Shown here: piece by piece, positions 23,200-32,015 of the stretch
Layout: each line of letters starts with the position of its first letter
Position numbering within the stretch: position 1 is the first letter of the stretch
Position numbers and translations under genes: made by a program
DNA from: Pseudomonas sp. MWU15-20650
GTDB taxonomy: Bacteria; Pseudomonadota; Gammaproteobacteria; Pseudomonadales; Pseudomonadaceae
Length of the DNA: 64,000 bases
Assembly: GCF_023242475.1 (NCBI RefSeq)
Contig: NZ_JALJFG010000027.1
Location: forward strand, 1-64,000
Direction: 5' to 3'
Notes under the pieces: generated by a model
Database searches by the model: none
What the model was told of the DNA's origin: nothing
What the model saw: the letters and a program-made list of their open reading frames with translations, nothing else

Positions 23200-24162
23200 A
23201 TGAACACCATACGCTGGGGCATGATCGGCTGTGGCAGTGTCACTGAGTTAAAGAGTGGACCGGCTTTCTACAAAGCGCCAGGTTCGGCGCTGGTGGCCGT
23301 GATGGGGCGCCGTATCGAGGCAGTGCGTGATTATGCGGCACGCCATGGCATTGCTCGTTTCTATACCGACGCCCAGGCGCTGATCGACGACCCTGAGGTG
23401 GATGCGGTGTACATCGCCACCCCGCCCGACAGTCATCTTGAATACAGCCTGATGGTGGCCGCTGCGGGCAAGCATTGTTGCGTCGAGAAACCCATGTCGC
23501 TGAATGCCGAACAGAGCGCGTTGATGCAGAGCACCTTTGAGCGCGCCGGTTTGCACCTGTTTGTCTCCTATTACCGGCGTTCATTGCCGCGCTTCCAGCA
23601 AGTGCGCGCCTGGTTGCACGAGGGCCGTATCGGCGAGTTGCGCCACCTGACCTGGACCTTGTGCAAGCCCGCCGCGGCGGCCGATACCCACGCCGCCAAT
23701 TGGCGTACCGACCCGGCGATTGCCGGTGGCGGTTACTTTGCCGACCTGGCCAGCCACGGCTTTGATCTGTTCCAGTACCTGGCCGGCGACATTGTCGAGG
23801 TGGCGGGGTTTACCGCGCGCCAGGCCGGCCGTTACGCGGCGGAGGATGCCGTGACCGCCAGCTGGCGGTTCGCCTCGGGTGCGCTGGGCATGGGCTGCTG
23901 GAACTTTGTGGCGGACCGCCGCGAAGACCACGTGGCGCTGATTGGCAGCCGAGGCCGCATCCAGTTTTCAGTCTTCGACGACCGGCCGTTGCGGCTTGAA
24001 GGTGAGACCAGCGAGGTACTGGAGGTGCCGTGCCACGCGCATATCCAGTGGCATCACGTGCTGGGCATGAATGCGCATATTCGTGGGGACGCCCAACATC
24101 CTTCGCTGGCGATCGAGGCGTTGAAGACTGATCGGATCCTGGACAAGGTGCTACAACGTTAA
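23200..24162 (+). CDS. Gfo/Idh/MocA family oxidoreductase
   Basis: A 320-residue NAD(P)-dependent dehydrogenase. The Rossmann start is WGMIGCGSVTELKSGPAF, the EKP motif appears in CCVEKPMSLN, and ADLASHGFDLFQYLAGD carries the catalytic-site histidine region. It is a paralogue, not a copy, of the gene at 107: the sequences differ throughout. ATG 23200 follows GAGGAACACCG. It is divergent from the NUDIX gene and is followed by RNase T2; the substrate, probably a sugar or polyol, is unknown. Confidence 0.85.
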   Translation: MNTIRWGMIGCGSVTELKSGPAFYKAPGSALVAVMGRRIEAVRDYAARHGIARFYTDAQALIDDPEVDAVYIATPPDSHLEYSLMVAAAGKHCCVEKPMSLNAEQSALMQSTFERAGLHLFVSYYRRSLPRFQQVRAWLHEGRIGELRHLTWTLCKPAAAADTHAANWRTDPAIAGGGYFADLASHGFDLFQYLAGDIVEVAGFTARQAGRYAAEDAVTASWRFASGALGMGCWNFVADRREDHVALIGSRGRIQFSVFDDRPLRLEGETSEVLEVPCHAHIQWHHVLGMNAHIRGDAQHPSLAIEALKTDRILDKVLQR

Positions 24163-24222
24163 GCCCATCCTCCTGAGTCGGCGCGCTAGGTGGGTTCTTC
24201 ACTTTTCTAAAGGAATAACGGG

Positions 24223-24852
24223 ATGAAATATTGGATGGTGTTGTGGCTGTTGATCGCCACCGGCGTAACGGCGGCTCCGCGCAGCCAAGGGCAGCCGGGG
24301 GAGTTCGATTTTTATGTGCTGTCGCTGTCGTGGTCGCCGACGTTTTGCCTGACGCACCCGGGCAATGAGCAGTGCTCGGGCAAGGGCTATGGGTTTGTGC
24401 TGCACGGCCTATGGCCGCAGTACGCGCGGGGCGGGTGGCCGGCGTCGTGTGCGCCGCAGTCACAGCTCAGTCGTGAAGAAATGGACAAGGGGGCGACGCT
24501 GTATCCAACGCGTTCGCTGTTCAAGCATGAATGGGCCAAACATGGCACCTGCAGCGGGCTTGAGCCGTTGGCGTACCTGGACAAGACCGACACGGCGTTA
24601 GGTGTTGTTGCCATCCCGCAGCAACTGCAGCCGTTCAACACCCCGCCCACATTGCAGGCCAGCGAGATCGAGGCACTGTTTCGCGAGAGCAACCCGCGTA
24701 TGGGCAACCACGGGCTGGCGGTGATCTGCAAGGGCAAGGTGCTGTCGGAAGTGCGGGTATGCCTGACCAAGGACCTGGCCTTCGCCGGTTGCCCGCGCAG
24801 CGTCAAAAGCCAGTGCCGTGGCGGCGATATTCGGATTCCCTCGCAGCGCTGA
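24223..24852 (+). CDS. Secreted ribonuclease T2
   Basis: A 209-residue endoribonuclease that cleaves single-stranded RNA through 2',3'-cyclic phosphates. A signal peptide (MKYWMVLWLLIATGVTAAP) directs it to the periplasm. Both active-site motifs are intact: CAS I GFVLHGLWPQY and CAS II KHEWAKHGTC. Eight cysteines in the mature protein fit the family's disulfides (TFCLTHPGNEQCSGKG, HGTCSG, VCLTKDLAFAGCPRS, SQCRGG). It resembles E. coli RNase I in architecture. ATG 24223 has AAGGAA upstream. The likely role is turnover of periplasmic or external RNA. Confidence 0.92.
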   Translation: MKYWMVLWLLIATGVTAAPRSQGQPGEFDFYVLSLSWSPTFCLTHPGNEQCSGKGYGFVLHGLWPQYARGGWPASCAPQSQLSREEMDKGATLYPTRSLFKHEWAKHGTCSGLEPLAYLDKTDTALGVVAIPQQLQPFNTPPTLQASEIEALFRESNPRMGNHGLAVICKGKVLSEVRVCLTKDLAFAGCPRSVKSQCRGGDIRIPSQR

Positions 24853-24984
24853 GGCCGCATCGCCACTCAGTTGCCGGTTTGAAATAAACGTGCTGACGGC
24901 TCAGGGGCATTTTGTTCAATACCGCAATCGTTCAGCCCTTTACCGTGATGCCATCTTTGCTTGGCATTACAAAAAGGAACTGCA

Positions 24985-25572
24985 ATGAGCCTGATCCTCT
25001 CCATGACCGCCTTCGCGCTGGCCACTTCCATCACGCCGGGGCCGGTGAATGTGGTCGCCCTCAGCTCCGGTGCGCGCTTTGGCTTTGCCGCCAGCCAGAA
25101 GCACGTATTCGGTGCCGCCCTCGGTTTTACTGTGCTGCTGGTGCTGATCGGCCTGGGGTTGCATGAGGTGCTGCTGCGCTGGCCGATCCTGACCCAGTTG
25201 ATCCAGTGGGGCGGGGTGGCCTTCTTGTTGTACATGGCCTGGAAACTGGCCATGGACGATGGCCGACTGGACGCCGATGGCACGGCTACCGCACCGTCGA
25301 TGCTGTATGGCGCGATCATGCAGTGGCTCAACCCCAAAGCCTGGCTGGCCTGTGTGGCGGGGATGGGTTTGTTTGTCGCGGATGGCGATGCCCGCCAGGT
25401 ATGGCTGTTTGCTGCACTCTACTGGGTGATCTGCTACCTGTCGGTGGCGTGCTGGGCCTACGCGGGGACGTTCTTGCGGCGCTACCTGAGCAATCCTCAG
25501 GGGGTGCGCCTGTTCAACCGCTCAATGGCCGCGTTGCTGGTGGCCAGTGTGGGTTATTTGCTGATGGCTTGA
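24985..25572 (+). CDS. LysE/RhtB family amino-acid exporter
   Basis: A 195-residue inner-membrane protein with six hydrophobic segments. Family hallmarks are ATSITPGPVNVVALSSGARFG at the N-terminus and the central MQWLNPKAWLACVAGMG. Members export amino acids such as homoserine, threonine or lysine. AAAGGAACTGCA precedes ATG 24985. The 3' end overlaps the converging AraC-type gene by 59 bases. The regulator gene being next door suggests a local control pair, as often seen for LysE exporters. Confidence 0.87.
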   Translation: MSLILSMTAFALATSITPGPVNVVALSSGARFGFAASQKHVFGAALGFTVLLVLIGLGLHEVLLRWPILTQLIQWGGVAFLLYMAWKLAMDDGRLDADGTATAPSMLYGAIMQWLNPKAWLACVAGMGLFVADGDARQVWLFAALYWVICYLSVACWAYAGTFLRRYLSNPQGVRLFNRSMAALLVASVGYLLMA

Positions 25573-26389
25573 GCACTTCCCGATACTGCCCGGGTGTGGC
25601 GGCGAAGTGCTGCTTGAACGTGCGCTGGAAATGCGCCTGATCGGCAAAGCCCGCGGCGAGGGCCACATCGGCAATCAGCTCGCCGTTACGCAGTTGGGTA
25701 CGGGCAAACTGAATACGCCGGTTCACCAGGAAGGCATGGGGTGTCAGCCCGTAATACTGCTTGAATGCGCGGATCAGGTAAGACGGCGAGAGCTCGGCGG
25801 CCAGGCAAATCTCTTCGAGTTTCAAGGCGTGCGTGCAGTGCTCGCGGATGTACTCGGCGGCCCGCTCCAGCTTGTGGTTGACCTCGCGCACCGGGGTCAA
25901 CGAGGGGTTCAGCCGCTGTTGCACCTCGGTGAAATAGCTCACCAGTGCGCTCTGTTTCTGCAGAAGCTCGGCCTGTTCATCCAGCAGTAGCCGGTACAGC
26001 TCGATCAAGCCGCTGTACAGCACCGCGTCGCGAGTGTGAGGCGTGTTGAACGGCCGATACCCCTGGTCGGTGCTGAAACCCAGCTGGTATTGCAGGTCGG
26101 TCAGCCAGGGCGTGTCGAGGTACAGCATGTGGTAGGACCAGGGCTGGTCATGGATGGGGTTGCAGGCGTGCACATCGCCGGGGTTCATCAACACCACGGT
26201 GCCGGCGCTGATCTCGAAGGTCTGCGCGCCGTAGTGGTAATAACTGCGTCCGGTGGTGATGGCACCGATGGAGAAATGCTCGTGGGCGTGGCGGGTATAA
26301 GTGACCTTGCGCCCGTCAGCGATAGTCCGTGCTTCGATGAACGGCAGTGCAGGGTCACGCCAGAAGTGCGGGGCTGTCGAGGCGGTCAT
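25514..26389 (-). CDS. AraC family transcriptional regulator
   Basis: A 291-residue regulator with an N-terminal cupin-type sensor domain (RHAHEHFSIGAITTGRSYYH, VVLMNPGDVHACNPI) and a C-terminal AraC domain (about residues 175-275) with helices KLEEICLAAELSPSYLIRAF and IADVALAAGFADQAHFQRTF followed by KQHFAATPGQYRE. This AraC/LysE pairing is common, with the regulator probably responding to the exported amino acid. ATG 26389 has AGGA nine bases upstream. Its last 20 codons lie inside the converging lysE-type gene and encode a proline-rich tail. Confidence 0.85.
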   Translation of the reverse strand: MTASTAPHFWRDPALPFIEARTIADGRKVTYTRHAHEHFSIGAITTGRSYYHYGAQTFEISAGTVVLMNPGDVHACNPIHDQPWSYHMLYLDTPWLTDLQYQLGFSTDQGYRPFNTPHTRDAVLYSGLIELYRLLLDEQAELLQKQSALVSYFTEVQQRLNPSLTPVREVNHKLERAAEYIREHCTHALKLEEICLAAELSPSYLIRAFKQYYGLTPHAFLVNRRIQFARTQLRNGELIADVALAAGFADQAHFQRTFKQHFAATPGQYREVLKPSANNPHWPPATRPLSG

Positions 26390-26472
26390 GGGCACAGGTC
26401 CTGATGGGCAGAGGCCCAGCCTTATACAAAATCGCGCATTGTTCAAGGCATCAATGGGCCGTTAACGCCTGA

Positions 26473-28086
26473 TCAGTCGGCCACAGGGGCGGGCACCAGA
26501 AACGCCGCCTCCAGCAATTGCCGGGTATACGCATGCTGCGGGTCGGCGAAAATCGCCCGCGCGTCGCCTTGCTCGACTACCTGTCCATGCTTGACCACCA
26601 TCAACTGGTGGCTGAGCGCTTTCACTACCGCGAGGTCATGGCTGATGAACAGATAGGTCAGGTTGTACTTGGCCTGCAGGCTGCGCAGCAATTCGACCAC
26701 CTGGCGCTGTACCGTGCGGTCCAGCGCCGAGGTCGGCTCATCCAGCAGAATCAGGCGCGGCTTGAGCACCAGCGCACGGGCGATGGCAATGCGCTGGCGT
26801 TGGCCACCGGAGAATTCGTGAGGGTAGCGATGGCGGGACTGAGGGTCGAGCCCCACCTCCTTGAGCGCTGCGATAATCGCGGCTTCCTGCTCGGCAGGTG
26901 TGCCCATCTTGTGGATACGCAAACCTTCGCCGACGATCTCGCTGACGCACATGCGTGGGCTCAAACTGCCGAACGGGTCCTGGAACACCACCTGCATCTC
27001 ACGGCGCAACGGGCGTACCTGTTGTTGAGTGAGGCGGTCCAGTTGCTGGCCTTCAAAGCGAATCCCGCCTTTGCTGGCGATCAAGCGCAAGATCGCCAGG
27101 CCCAGGGTCGATTTGCCCGAGCCGCTTTCGCCGACGATGCCCAGGGTTTGCCCCTGGGGCAGGCTGAAGTTGATGCCGTCCACGGCCTTCACGTAATCAA
27201 TGGTGTTGCGCAAAAAGCCCTTCTTGATGGGGAACCAGACCTTCAGGTCGTCAACTTCCAGCAAAGGCGGCCCCACCGCGTTGGTCGCAGGCCCGCCGCT
27301 GGGCTCCGCCGCCAGCAACTCCTGGGTGTAGGGGTGCTGGGGCGACTGGAACAGCGTCTCGCAATCGGCCTGCTCCACGATGCAACCTTGCTGCATCACG
27401 CACACTCGGTGGGCAATGCGGCGCACCAGGTTCAAGTCGTGGCTGATCAGCAACAGCGCCATGCCCAGGCGCGCTTGCAATTCCTTGAGCAATTCGAGGA
27501 TCTTCAACTGCACGGTGACGTCCAGAGCGGTGGTCGGTTCATCGGCAATCAGCAGCTCCGGCTCGTTGGCCAGGGCCATGGCAATCATCACCCGCTGGCG
27601 CTGGCCACCGGACAGCTCATGGGGCAGCGCCTTGAGACGCTTGTGCGGTTCGGGAATACCCACCAGCTCCAGCAGTTCCAGGGTGCGCCGGGTGGCCACT
27701 TTGCCGGTCAGCCCTTTGTGCAGGCCGAGGACTTCGTTGATCTGCTTCTCGATCGAATGCAGCGGGTTCAACGAGGTCATCGGTTCCTGGAAGATCATCG
27801 CGATGCGGTTGCCGCGAATATGCCGAATGGTTTTTTCTTTCAGGGTCAGCAAGTCGTGCCCGGAATAGGTGATGGTGCCGGTTGGATGGCAGGCCAGCGG
27901 GTAGGGCAGCAGGCGCAGAATCGAATGGGCCGTTACCGATTTGCCGGAACCGCTTTCGCCGACCAGGGCCAGGGTTTCGCCGCGCCTGATGTCGAAGCTC
28001 ACGTGGTTGACCACGCGGTGGCGATGCTCGCCGGTGACGAACTCGACGCTGAGGTCGCGGATTTCGATCAGATTGTCCTGATTCAT
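26473..28086 (-). CDS. yejF: Peptide-type ABC importer ATPase (YejF/NppD)
   Basis: A 537-residue fused ATPase with two OppD/OppF-like halves. Half 1 has Walker A LVGESGSGKSVTAHSI, signature HELSGGQRQRVMIAMALA and Walker B LLIADEPTTALD. Half 2 has IVGESGSGKSTLGLAI, HEFSGGQRQRIAIARALV and LILLDEPTSALD. It energises the importer whose permeases and two binding proteins lie upstream, in the order known for nppA1A2BCD of P. aeruginosa (PA1811-PA1807). That system takes up peptidyl nucleoside antibiotics and, as E. coli YejABEF, microcin C-like peptides. The start lies one base after the stop of the upstream permease gene. Confidence 0.93.
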   Translation of the reverse strand: MNQDNLIEIRDLSVEFVTGEHRHRVVNHVSFDIRRGETLALVGESGSGKSVTAHSILRLLPYPLACHPTGTITYSGHDLLTLKEKTIRHIRGNRIAMIFQEPMTSLNPLHSIEKQINEVLGLHKGLTGKVATRRTLELLELVGIPEPHKRLKALPHELSGGQRQRVMIAMALANEPELLIADEPTTALDVTVQLKILELLKELQARLGMALLLISHDLNLVRRIAHRVCVMQQGCIVEQADCETLFQSPQHPYTQELLAAEPSGGPATNAVGPPLLEVDDLKVWFPIKKGFLRNTIDYVKAVDGINFSLPQGQTLGIVGESGSGKSTLGLAILRLIASKGGIRFEGQQLDRLTQQQVRPLRREMQVVFQDPFGSLSPRMCVSEIVGEGLRIHKMGTPAEQEAAIIAALKEVGLDPQSRHRYPHEFSGGQRQRIAIARALVLKPRLILLDEPTSALDRTVQRQVVELLRSLQAKYNLTYLFISHDLAVVKALSHQLMVVKHGQVVEQGDARAIFADPQHAYTRQLLEAAFLVPAPVAD

Positions 28087-28087
28087 C

Positions 28088-29107
28088 TCATTTCCTCGGG
28101 TCGAAGGCATCGCGAGCGGACTCGCCGATAAACACCAGCAAACTCAGCATGATCGCCAATACGGCAAAGGCACTCATGCCCAGCCACGGCGCTTGCAGGT
28201 TGGATTTGCCCTGGGCCACCAACTCACCTAGCGAGGGCGAACCTGCCGGCAGGCCGAAGCCGAGGAAGTCCAGGGCGGTGAGGGTGCCAATGGCGCCGGT
28301 GAGGATGAACGGCAGGAAGGTCATGGTCGAGACCATGGCATTGGGCAAGATATGGCGGAACATGATCGCGCCGTTCTGCATGCCCAGCGCTCGGGCCGCG
28401 CGCACGTACTCGAGGTTGCGCCCACGCAGGAACTCGGCACGTACCACGTCCACCAGGCTCATCCAGGAGAACAGCAGCATGATTCCCAGCAGCCACCAGA
28501 AGTTGGGCTGTACAAAGCTGGCGAGGATGATCAGCAGGTAGAGCACCGGCAACCCGGACCAGATCTCCAGGAAGCGTTGCCCGGCCAGGTCGACCCAGCC
28601 GCCATAGAACCCCTGCAAGGCGCCGGCGATTACGCCGATGATCGAGCTGAGTATCGTCAGGGTCAGGGCGAACAGCACCGACACCCGGAACCCGTAGATC
28701 ACCCGGGCGAGCACATCACGGCCCTGGTCATCGGTGCCCAGCAGGTTGACCGAGGAGGGTGGCGCGGGGGCCGGGACTTTCAGGTCGTAGTTGATGCTCT
28801 GGTAGCTGAAGGGGATCGGCGCCCACAAGGTCCAGGCGTCCTTGGCCTTGAGCAGTTCCTGGATGTACGGGCTCTTGTAGTTGGCTTCCAGGGGGAATTC
28901 ACCGCCGAAGGTTGTCTCCGGGTAGCGCTTGAGCGCCGGGAAGTACCAGCCGCCGTCGAAGTGCACGGCCAGCGGTTTGTCATTGGCGATCAACTCCGCG
29001 CCCAGGCTCAGCACGAACAGAATCAGGAACAACCACAGCGACCACCAGCCACGCTTGTTGGCTTTGAATCGCTCGAACCGACGGCGATTGAGGGGGGACA
29101 GGTTCAT
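28088..29107 (-). CDS. yejE: Peptide-type ABC importer permease (YejE/NppC)
   Basis: A 339-residue inner-membrane permease of the DppC/OppC class. An N-terminal span (GWWSLWLFLILFVLSLGAELI) is followed by a periplasmic loop with GTDDQGRDVLARVIYGFRVS, the usual start of the permease core, and the EAA cytoplasmic loop ARALGMQNGAIMFRHILPNA. It pairs with the YejB-type permease upstream; the TGAGATG junctions (one base apart) on both sides show a compact operon. Confidence 0.92.
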   Translation of the reverse strand: MNLSPLNRRRFERFKANKRGWWSLWLFLILFVLSLGAELIANDKPLAVHFDGGWYFPALKRYPETTFGGEFPLEANYKSPYIQELLKAKDAWTLWAPIPFSYQSINYDLKVPAPAPPSSVNLLGTDDQGRDVLARVIYGFRVSVLFALTLTILSSIIGVIAGALQGFYGGWVDLAGQRFLEIWSGLPVLYLLIILASFVQPNFWWLLGIMLLFSWMSLVDVVRAEFLRGRNLEYVRAARALGMQNGAIMFRHILPNAMVSTMTFLPFILTGAIGTLTALDFLGFGLPAGSPSLGELVAQGKSNLQAPWLGMSAFAVLAIMLSLLVFIGESARDAFDPRK

Positions 29108-29108
29108 C

Positions 29109-30182
29109 TCAATGCTCCCGGCTGGCGAAGTCGATACGCGGATCGACCAGGGTGTAGGTGAGGTCGCCGATCAGTTTCACGATCAGCCCCAGCAGGGTGA
29201 AGATAAACAGCGTACCGAACACCACCGGGTAGTCACGGTTGATCGCCGCTTCAAAGCTCATCAGGCCCAGGCCGTCGAGGGAGAAGATCACTTCCACCAG
29301 CAACGAGCCGGTGAAGAAGATGCCGATGAAGGCCGAGGGGAAACCGGCGATCACCAGCAGCATCGCGTTACGGAACACATGGCCGTAGAGCACGCGACGC
29401 TGGGTCAGGCCCTTGGCCTTGGCGGTGACCACATATTGCTTGTTGATTTCGTCCAGAAAGCTGTTTTTGGTCAGCAGGGTCATGGTCGCGAAATTGCCGA
29501 TCACCAGCGCCGTCACGGGCAGCGCCAAGTGCCAGAAGTAATCGAGGACCTTGCCGCCCCAGCTCAGCTCATCAAAGTTATTGGAGGTGAGCCCGCGCAG
29601 GGGAAACCAGTCGAAATAGCTGCCGCCGGCAAACACCACGATCAGCAGGATCGCAAACAGGAACGCCGGGATCGCATAGCCGACGATGATCGCCGAACTG
29701 GTCCAGACATCGAAGTGGCTACCGTGCCGCGTGGCCTTGGCGATCCCCAGGGGGATCGAGACCAGGTACATGATCAGGGTGCTCCATAACCCGAGGGAGA
29801 TGGATACCGGCATCTTTTCCTTGATCAGGTCGATGACCTTGGCGTCACGAAAAAAGCTGTCGCCGAAGTCCAGCCGGGCGTAATTCTTGACCATGATCCA
29901 CAAGCGTTCCGGCGCCGATTTGTCGAAGCCGTACATCTTCTCGATTTCCTTGATCAAGGCCGGGTCCAGGCCCTGGGCGCCACGGTAGCTGGAGCCGGCT
30001 ACCGAGACCTCGGCGCCGCCACCGGCGATGCGGCTGGTGGCGCCGTCAAAGCCTTCGAGCTTGGCGATCATCTGTTCCACCGGGCCACCGGGGGCGGCCT
30101 GGATGATGACGAAGTTGATCAGCAAGATCCCGAACAGCGTGGGGATGATCAGCAACAGGCGGCGAACAATATAGGCCAGCAT
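29109..30182 (-). CDS. yejB: Peptide-type ABC importer permease (YejB/NppB)
   Basis: A 357-residue permease of the DppB/OppB class: YIVRRLLLIIPTLFGILLINF at the N-terminus, a long periplasmic loop typical of YejB (EGFDGATSRIAGGGAEVSVA..SYRGAQGLDPALIKEIEKMYGF), and the EAA loop AKAKGLTQRRVLYGHVFRNA. GGAGG lies inside the end of the upstream binding-protein gene, and its ATG follows that gene's stop codon directly. It forms the channel with YejE. Confidence 0.92.
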   Translation of the reverse strand: MLAYIVRRLLLIIPTLFGILLINFVIIQAAPGGPVEQMIAKLEGFDGATSRIAGGGAEVSVAGSSYRGAQGLDPALIKEIEKMYGFDKSAPERLWIMVKNYARLDFGDSFFRDAKVIDLIKEKMPVSISLGLWSTLIMYLVSIPLGIAKATRHGSHFDVWTSSAIIVGYAIPAFLFAILLIVVFAGGSYFDWFPLRGLTSNNFDELSWGGKVLDYFWHLALPVTALVIGNFATMTLLTKNSFLDEINKQYVVTAKAKGLTQRRVLYGHVFRNAMLLVIAGFPSAFIGIFFTGSLLVEVIFSLDGLGLMSFEAAINRDYPVVFGTLFIFTLLGLIVKLIGDLTYTLVDPRIDFASREH

Positions 30183-32015
30183 TTAATCGCCTCCGCTCGC
30201 CGGATCGGCGCTCGTGTCCAGGATAACGGCAGGTTTGACGTCGGGCTTGGCCCACCAGGTGGCAGTGCCGACGTCATAGCGGGGCGAGACCTTGGGGTGC
30301 CCCAGGTGGTCCCAATACGCCACGCGGTAGGTCTTGATGTGCCAGTTGGGAATCACGTAGTAGCCAAACTGCAACACGCGGTCCAGCGCCTTGGCGTGGG
30401 CCACCAGGCTTTTGCGCGAGTTGGCGTCGATCAGCGCTTCTACCAACTGGTCGACCGCCGGGTCCTTGAGGCCCATGTAGTTGCGGCTGCCGGATTTGTC
30501 GGCACTCGACGACGACCAGAACTCCCGCTGTTCGTTACCTGGCGACGTGGATTGTGGAAAGCTGCCCACCAGCATGTCGAAGTCCCGCGAACGCAGGCGG
30601 TTGATGTATTGCGAGACATCGACCCGACGAATCACCAGGTTGATGCCCAAGTCTGCCAGGTTGCGCTTGAACGGCAGCAGCACCCGTTCGAATTCGGTCT
30701 GGGCCAGCAGGAACTCAATGTTCACCGGTTTGCCGGTGGTGTCGACCATTTTGTCGTCGACGATCTTCCAGCCCGCCTCTTGCAGCAGTTGGTAAGCCTC
30801 GCGCTGCTGGGCGCGGATCATGCCGCTGCCGTCGGTTTTGGCAGGCTCAAAGGCTTGGGTGAAGACTTCAGCCGGAATCTTGTCGCGCAGAGGCTCAAGG
30901 ATTGCCAGTTCGTCCGGGCCAGGTAAACCGGTGGCAGCCATTTCCGAGTTTTCAAAATAGCTGCGGCTGCGGGTGTAGGCACCGTTGAACAGCTGCCGGT
31001 TGCTCCACTCGAAGTCCAGCAACAGGCTGATGGCCTTGCGCACACGCACATCCTGGAACATGGGCTTGCGCGTGTTAAACACAAAACCCTGCATGCCAGT
31101 GGGGTTGCCGTTGGGGATTTCTTCCTTGATCAAACGACCTTGAGCGACCGCTGGCGTGTTGTAGGCGTTGGCCCAGTTCTTCGCGCTGACCTCCAGCCAG
31201 TAGTCGAACTGCCCGGCCTTCAAGGCTTCCAGGGCCACAGTGTTGTCGCGGTAATAATCAGTGATGCGGTTATCGAAGTTGTAGAAACCCTGGGTGATCG
31301 GCAAATCCTTGGCCCAGTAGTCCTTGACCCGCTCGTAGCGCACCATGCGCCCCGGCTTGACCTCGGCCACCTTGTACGGCCCGCTGCTCAAAGGCATCTC
31401 CAGGTTGCCCTTGGCAAAGTCGCGGGTCGCCCACCAATGCTTGGGCAGGACTGGCAATTGCCCGAGGATCAGCGGCAATTCGCGGTTGTTGGTGCGCTTG
31501 AACTTGAACAGCACCCGAAGCGGATCTTCTGCCACCACCTCATCGACGTCGGCGTAGTAAGTGCGGTAGAGCGGCGAGCCGTCCTTGAGCAGGGTCTGGA
31601 AGGTGAACACGACGTCTTCGGCGCGGATCGGGTGGCCATCGTGAAAGCGCGCTTCGGGGCGCAGGTAAAAACGCACCCAACTGTTGTCCGGGGCTTTTTC
31701 GATCTTGCCGGCCACCAGGCCGTACTCGGTGATGGGTTCGTCCAGGCTTTGCATGGCCAGGGTGTCGTAGATCAGCGGCAGGTTGTCCGCCGGCACGCCC
31801 TTGCTGATATAGGGGTTGAGGCTGTCGAAGCCGCCCATGGCCGACTCACGGAAAGTGCCGCCCTTGGGGGCGTCGGGGTTTACGTAGTCAAAGTGCTTGA
31901 AGTCGGCGGGGTACTTGGGGGGCTCGTTGTAGAGGGTCAGCGCATGCTGCGGTGCGGCATGGGCCGCACTGCACAGCATCAGGCTGGCAAGCAATGCAGT
32001 ACGCAAAGACATCAT
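30183..32015 (-). CDS. yejA: Extracellular solute-binding protein, family 5 (YejA/NppA2)
   Basis: A 610-residue periplasmic binding protein (SBP_bac_5). Signal peptide MMSLRTALLASLMLCSAAHA, then the YejA-type start FKHFDYVNPDAPKGGTFRE, and the conserved FYLRPEARFHDGHPIRAEDV, GPYKVAEVKPGRMVRYERVK and FNTRKPMFQDVRVRKAISLL segments. It presents peptides or peptidyl nucleosides to the YejBEF importer. ATG 32015 overlaps the stop of the upstream binding-protein gene as ATGA and has a GGAG box eight bases before it. Confidence 0.92.
   Translation of the reverse strand: MMSLRTALLASLMLCSAAHAAPQHALTLYNEPPKYPADFKHFDYVNPDAPKGGTFRESAMGGFDSLNPYISKGVPADNLPLIYDTLAMQSLDEPITEYGLVAGKIEKAPDNSWVRFYLRPEARFHDGHPIRAEDVVFTFQTLLKDGSPLYRTYYADVDEVVAEDPLRVLFKFKRTNNRELPLILGQLPVLPKHWWATRDFAKGNLEMPLSSGPYKVAEVKPGRMVRYERVKDYWAKDLPITQGFYNFDNRITDYYRDNTVALEALKAGQFDYWLEVSAKNWANAYNTPAVAQGRLIKEEIPNGNPTGMQGFVFNTRKPMFQDVRVRKAISLLLDFEWSNRQLFNGAYTRSRSYFENSEMAATGLPGPDELAILEPLRDKIPAEVFTQAFEPAKTDGSGMIRAQQREAYQLLQEAGWKIVDDKMVDTTGKPVNIEFLLAQTEFERVLLPFKRNLADLGINLVIRRVDVSQYINRLRSRDFDMLVGSFPQSTSPGNEQREFWSSSSADKSGSRNYMGLKDPAVDQLVEALIDANSRKSLVAHAKALDRVLQFGYYVIPNWHIKTYRVAYWDHLGHPKVSPRYDVGTATWWAKPDVKPAVILDTSADPASGGD

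Noticed and set aside
26518..28131. 537-codon plus-strand frame opposite yejF
   Set aside because: Shadow of a firmly identified ATPase gene; no start signal or known motif.
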